The translations under genes and the position numbers were made by a program. From contig JAMXBD010000580.1 of assembly GCA_024138025.1 (NCBI GenBank), forward strand, positions 62,001 to 126,000: 64,000 bases of DNA. The letters are read 5' to 3'. Position 1 is the first letter of the stretch. Each line of letters begins with the position of its first letter. Under the pieces are notes generated by a model, which worked only from the letters and a program-made list of their open reading frames with translations, was not told the DNA's origin and did no database searches. Below are positions 59,630 through 64,000 of this stretch, piece after piece. This stretch comes from Combretum micranthum. Lineage: Eukaryota > Streptophyta > Magnoliopsida > Myrtales > Combretaceae.

Positions 59630-62600
59630 CTTGTATGCTCACGTGGTTGTTGCATTTCATACGTTTGAATAATAAACTTGATTGATAATCTACTTCGAGT
59701 ATGAATTTTGGGATTTACTCACTAAGCTAGTTGTAGCTTATACCCCTATAGATTTTGTTGAAACAGGTATATTCGTGGATTAAATTTGAGGATCATGACA
59801 TTAAGGAAGTCATGGACGGATGATTAAGGATATGGAATCATACGATGAAGAGATTTTGTAAGGTTCTTTATATGTGCTAACCTATATGATTAGGGACGTA
59901 TATTTATTTGAAGAAAATAGAAGAATATGCCCTTAAGAATTGAAATGTGATATGTTTATGTTCTATATTCTCTTTGCCTTGTTACCTATTTATTATCGAT
60001 ATAAATTGCGCTACTCCGATGCGTTCCCTTAGTTGTGATGTACGCCTAGTACATGATATGGAAGCCTTTGCGTGACTAAGGTAGTCATTCCTAGGCTTTA
60101 GTATTGTGTACGGCGGACTGCCACGTTTAGGGTACCCCTCGGGGCGTGACAGTAATAGATATCCTTAAACAATGATTTTTACAAGTTAAAATAAGTTTAG
60201 GCATGAGTAATGTGTAAACCAAGTAATGGAATTAAAATGGAAAATTTTGAGTTAGTGATCAAATTGTCAAATTCGTAATTTGAGATGATGCATATGTAAT
60301 CACTAAGTATTTGAGCTCAAATTGCAAGTTTATGTGTTAAATGAAGTCCTTAGACAATAGATGTAGTAAAGTCTTAAAATTTAATGCATTAAACAAGTTT
60401 TTCCCAAATGAATCATTCAAAAAGTGGATTTTCTAAAATTCGGATTTTTGAGTAAACCATATTGGAAAACATATTTGTAAAGTGTAAAATGCAAATTTTT
60501 GTGTAAGAATGAAGTCCTTAATGGTTATGTATGATTGAGCCCTAATTTTCTAAATATCAAATGACTTTCACTTAAAGGAATCACTTAAAAACTAATTTTT
60601 GTAAAATTCGGATTTTGGAATCAACCCCACTTGAAAACATGTTTAACAAGTGTAAAATGGAAATTTTTATGAAGAAATGAAGGTCATAAGTAATATATAT
60701 AATGAAGACTTAATTTTAACAAAAATAATTATATTTTCTTAAGTAATAAATCCAAAACAATGGAAATGACCAAAGTTAGAAAACTAGATTTTTCAAAAAG
60801 TAGTTATAATTGAAGTCTTGCAAAATAAAGAGTTCCAAAATTTCTTTTACCAAAAATCATCAAGACCATGCATACATGAAACTCATTTCATGCCATTCAT
60901 ATTAGGAAATCACTCATATTGCATGTATGGCTAATTTGTATAATAAAAACATTACAAACATTTACAAAACTATTTTTCGGAATTGGAAACCGTTACTGAT
61001 CAGATCTGATCCCTCTGTTCTGAGACCTAAATGTTTTCAAAACTTAAAAATAATATTAGAAATAGATAGATCTTTCGAAGTAGATAGAAATCGATATATA
61101 ATTTGCGAGATTCCGAGTTAAAATGACCAAGTTATGGCCGTTTTAAGTTGGAATTCCCGCTTAGGACGAGAATTACGAATTTGATAGTTTGTATGAGATA
61201 GCTTGGACTAGTTAGTGATGAAATACTTATTAGGGTATTTCTTCCTTTTAGGTAACCCCGATATCGACGATTCCCTACCACCGGATTACTTGTACTAAGA
61301 GACCGGTGATCCAATGGCCGAGTGAGTATTACTTCCGATTTCATTTATTGTATGTGATTGTAATAATAGTTGCACTAGTATTTGGTAAAGATAAAATGGA
61401 TATGCATGATGGGGACGAATGGGAAAGATGTATGCTTGTTGTTGATATGAGAAATGGAATGTAAGAATATCGAAGCCGAGTGATTAACTATTGCCTGTAT
61501 AGATGAATTAGAATTGATTGTCTGTGATTATTGACTGATCACTTAAAAGAATTGGTATAATTGATTATTTGGAATTGAAGATGAAATTGAACTCATTCAT
61601 ACACGATGGGGATAGAGCATTAGCATTTGTCGGTTTATCGTTGTACCTTAAACGATTTATAGTTTATAGTTGTCCGTAAGCTGAAACGGTCTCGGTCGTA
61701 CCGCAGGATTCGTTAATCTGCTAACCCGGGATGGAGGGCGCAAGTCCATCCACATATGATTTCCGGCAGGTCATATGTTTGTTGAATTCACGAGTTTGAT
61801 GCATATCACTTGTTTAACTAATCACTTGATTGCATGATGTGTTATAAATGTAATCCTGGAAGTTTTCACTCACTAAGCTAGTGTAGCTTATACCCCTATA
61901 GCTGTTTAAATGAATAGGTTATCTCAAGAATGCAAAGTGGGGACTGAATTGGTTGGAGCCGGGTATGACTCCGGGGTTCCGGCAAGACATAAGAATGTTT
62001 GAAGTTATTAGCTAGTTTTCCTATTTGCCCTGTAATAGTTTATGTAGTAGAATCTTTTGTTGAATTGTAATTGAAGTTAATGAGTTGTATTTGAAGAATA
62101 GTGAATTGAATTTCCTTTACATTGTTCTCAAGTTGTATCAACATAAAATGCATTACTCCGATGAGTCTCCTCCATGTGTTAGACGTCTTGTACATAGTAT
62201 GGAAGCCTTCGCGTGACTGAGGTGGTCATTCTTAGGCTTTAATATTGTGTACGGCGGACTGCCACGTTTAGGGTACCCTTCGGGGCGTGACATCTTTACT
62301 AGCTTATTCTTTAATTATTATGTCTTTCTTATATTTTCATAATTTTATGCTTTATATTCATAGTCATGCATGAACATACTGATTTTGTCTCAACAAAATA
62401 AAGAAGGAAAATTTTTCTTAAAATAAAAATTCATCTCTAAAAATAAAAGTAGGAATTAATTTTTCTTTATAAAAACTCAGGAATTTATCTTAACAAACTT
62501 TTCCAAGAAATTTAGAAGAGTCCATAGGAATTTTTGCAATACAAGTCATAAAATGGAAAGAAATTCTTGATGAAACCAAAGTTTTACTAAACTTCACTTT

Positions 62601-62885
62601 TCATCACCACTAAGTTGACAAAAATTTTCCTTTCATAAAAGAAGAATAATCTAGAAAATAAAGAAAATATTTCTATATAAATAGAATTATTACTACTTTC
62701 AATAAGTTTAGAAACTAAGCTTAGAAAATAAAAATCATTCTTTAGAAATTTAAAGAGACTAAGGAAAGAAATTAAGAAAAAGAAAAATACTCATTTAAAA
62801 TAACTTGAGATATTTTCTAGCAAGATAAGAGGAAAATTTCAAAAGTTTCACTTTTCCAAGATTTTTAAAAAAGACTCTACTTTTA

Positions 62886-62906
62886 CAAAAAAAAAAAAAA
62901 AAAAAA
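62886..62906. repeat. Poly(A) run
   Basis: About 20 consecutive A within the AT-rich middle of the element 4 LTR. Likely simple-sequence expansion; no flanking duplication is visible to suggest a retroposed tail. Confidence 0.8.
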
Positions 62907-63619
62907 TTCATGGTTGAGAAAAGTTCATTAATTTCATACATTTGATATGAGTCAATAATTTTCAAAGGTTTTACAAACTATCTCTTTGATGTGAGTTTTT
63001 ATTTAAAAGAAGGAATACAAGTTTTGTGAAAATTCATGGTGAATTTAATCACCACTATTTCGGAGCTCAAACAATTTAGTTTGATGAAAATAGCTTTAGA
63101 AATAGATAGATCTTTTCGAGTATGTAGAAAACGATATATAATATGCAAAATTCCGAGTTAAAATGAGCAAGTTATGGCCATTTTAAGTTAGAATTTCCTC
63201 CAATCAGATTTTACGAGAATTTAAGATAGATTTAGAATCTTCAAAAATAGAAATTCTATGAAAGACTCATTTTGGGTATTTCATCTTGTTTAGGTGAAGA
63301 AGGAACCGATATCACTTTCCAGAAGACTACTTCGACTAGTAGGAATCGTCATGGAATGAGTTAATCCTTACTAGTTACATTTCCTAAATTTGTGCTTGTA
63401 AGTAATAGCACTAGAAAATAAGGAAAAGATAAATGAACGAATGTTGTGTGATTTGGATTCATGACTGATTGAATAAAAGTTAAGAATATCGAAAGAGGAA
63501 TTAATGAATAATTTATGTTTTCTTGTAATGATATGATGAATATTGTTTGATCGCCTTTAACTTGAACTCAACATTATTTGGTTAAACCTATATTGAAAAT
63601 AATTCATGCATTCATCTAT

Positions 63620-64000
63620 TGTAAGCCCCGGAAATTTTAGTAAATAATTCCAAAAATAACTAAAAATGACTCCAAATTAAAAACAAACTTTAACCAGTCC
63701 TAAATCACGAGCGAATCTAGAAATTTCTTGATCTCGAGAAAATAGTTCCTTAAAAATAAAATAAGAACTCAACAATCTTTGAATCAAAACTACTACGTAC
63801 AACAAATTCTATTCTTAACTCTGACTTGTAAAAATCGGGTAATATAGAACCCAAAAACAAATTATTAAAAAATAAATAACAATTAACTTTCGGAAATGAA
63901 ACCCAATTCAAGAATTCCGAAAACATTGAGAGATATTAAATACTTACAAAAATAAAATTTAAAATAATTTTCTCAAACTAAATATGTTGTATAAACATAA
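63620..64000 (+). mobile_element. LTR subfamily C start, continues beyond the window
   Basis: TGTAAGCCCCGGAAATTTTAGTAAATAATTCC is colinear with the starts at 52965 and 35025 for all 381 bases seen. It cuts the element 4 LTR after TCTAT (63615-63619). Whether it is a solo LTR or a full element cannot be told. Confidence 0.85.

Larger units (their letters stand above)
55781..60151 (+). mobile_element. Solo LTR (subfamily B, copy 3)
   Basis: Starts TGTAAACCCCC and ends CTCGGGGCGTGACA with flanking GTAAT (55776-55780, 60152-60156). 4371 bp. Very similar to copies 1 and 2 from the start to about 59250, but its variable cassette is a 38-bp tandem array instead of the 60-codon ORF sequence. Best preserved ends of all copies, so probably among the younger insertions. 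Confidence 0.94.
52965..62292 (+). mobile_element. Mosaic solo LTR (C-D-C), nested host of copy 3
   Basis: Starts TGTAAGCCCGG and ends TTCGGGGCGTGACA, flanked by TCTTT (52960-52964, 62293-62297). Own length is about 4.95 kb after removing 55781-60151. 52965 to about 53800 matches subfamily C starts. About 53800-55775 matches the subfamily D U3 and leader (reverse complement of about 21900-22900). 60157-62292 matches subfamily C again, e.g. 37270-39381. No primer site or coding sequence. Confidence 0.88.
51728..63619 (+). repeat. 3' LTR of element 4, split and running out of the window
   Basis: Own sequence is 51728-52964 and 62298-63619. The first part has the LTR start, the conserved upstream block (51985-52150), a TATA box (52437-52444) and the hairpin module (52740-52955). 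The second part continues with the AT-rich middle and the TTAAAATG/CATTTTAA repeat (63160-63188), and is interrupted again at 63620. It resembles element 1 LTR sequence most. Confidence 0.85.

Overview
This window is plant nuclear DNA from an AT-rich, repeat-dense region, probably intergenic or pericentromeric heterochromatin of a large angiosperm genome. I see no host gene, rRNA, tRNA or CRISPR array. Nearly every base belongs to nested Ty3/gypsy LTR retrotransposons of two lineages. The first is a chromovirus of the Tekay/Del type: chromodomain after integrase, initiator-Met tRNA primer site, and exceptionally long LTRs of about 3.7-4.4 kb that start TGTAAAC/TGTAAG and end GGGGCGTGACA. The second is an Athila-type element with an Asp-tRNA-like primer site and an extra ORF after pol.

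Layout. (1) 1-24757, minus strand: chromovirus element 1. It has a partial 3' LTR (1-1952), polypurine tract, a decayed pol (1982-5400), gag (10731-11932), an additional decayed ORF between the primer site and gag (12250-13319), the primer site and a 5' LTR (13435-24757). A solo LTR (5642-10725, itself carrying a 695-bp hAT-like element) sits in gag-pol. Another LTR (about 16350-24413, carrying a further solo LTR at 19501-23172) sits in the 5' LTR. (2) 24758-25023 is the 5' leader of minus-strand element 2, which element 1 hit. Its LTR (25024 to about 44073) is split by (3) the Athila element, 25693-43010, minus strand, flanked by AGTTC. That element has two LTRs, gag, protease, RT, RNase H, integrase and a 3' ORF, and a 4.36-kb solo LTR in its protease region. 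(4) 43480-44383 is a scrambled duplication/inversion of LTR sequence, followed by a 5'-truncated plus-strand LTR (to 47047). (5) 47048-63619 is the 3' end of plus-strand element 4: the end of pol split by a solo LTR (47197-51532), a polypurine tract, and a 3' LTR split by a mosaic solo LTR (52965-62292) that holds yet another solo LTR (55781-60151). A last LTR starts at 63620 and leaves the window.

Nesting is supported at the base level. Eight insertions have both ends and an exact target-site duplication (AGTCCACC, CCCTC, TGGTA, AGTTC, GCAAG, GATCC, TCTTT, GTAAT). All reading frames are broken. Element 1 has also lost catalytic residues in protease and RT, so these are relics.

The most interesting signal is in the LTRs. 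Across otherwise diverged subfamilies they share an ordered set of small perfect inverted repeats, a conserved CpG-containing upstream block, and a variable cassette at one fixed position whose type does not follow LTR subfamily. The extra ORF before gag in the chromovirus, and the sharing of CCGG-rich repeats between the Athila U3 and the spacer before its 3' ORF, are the other candidates for undescribed biology.
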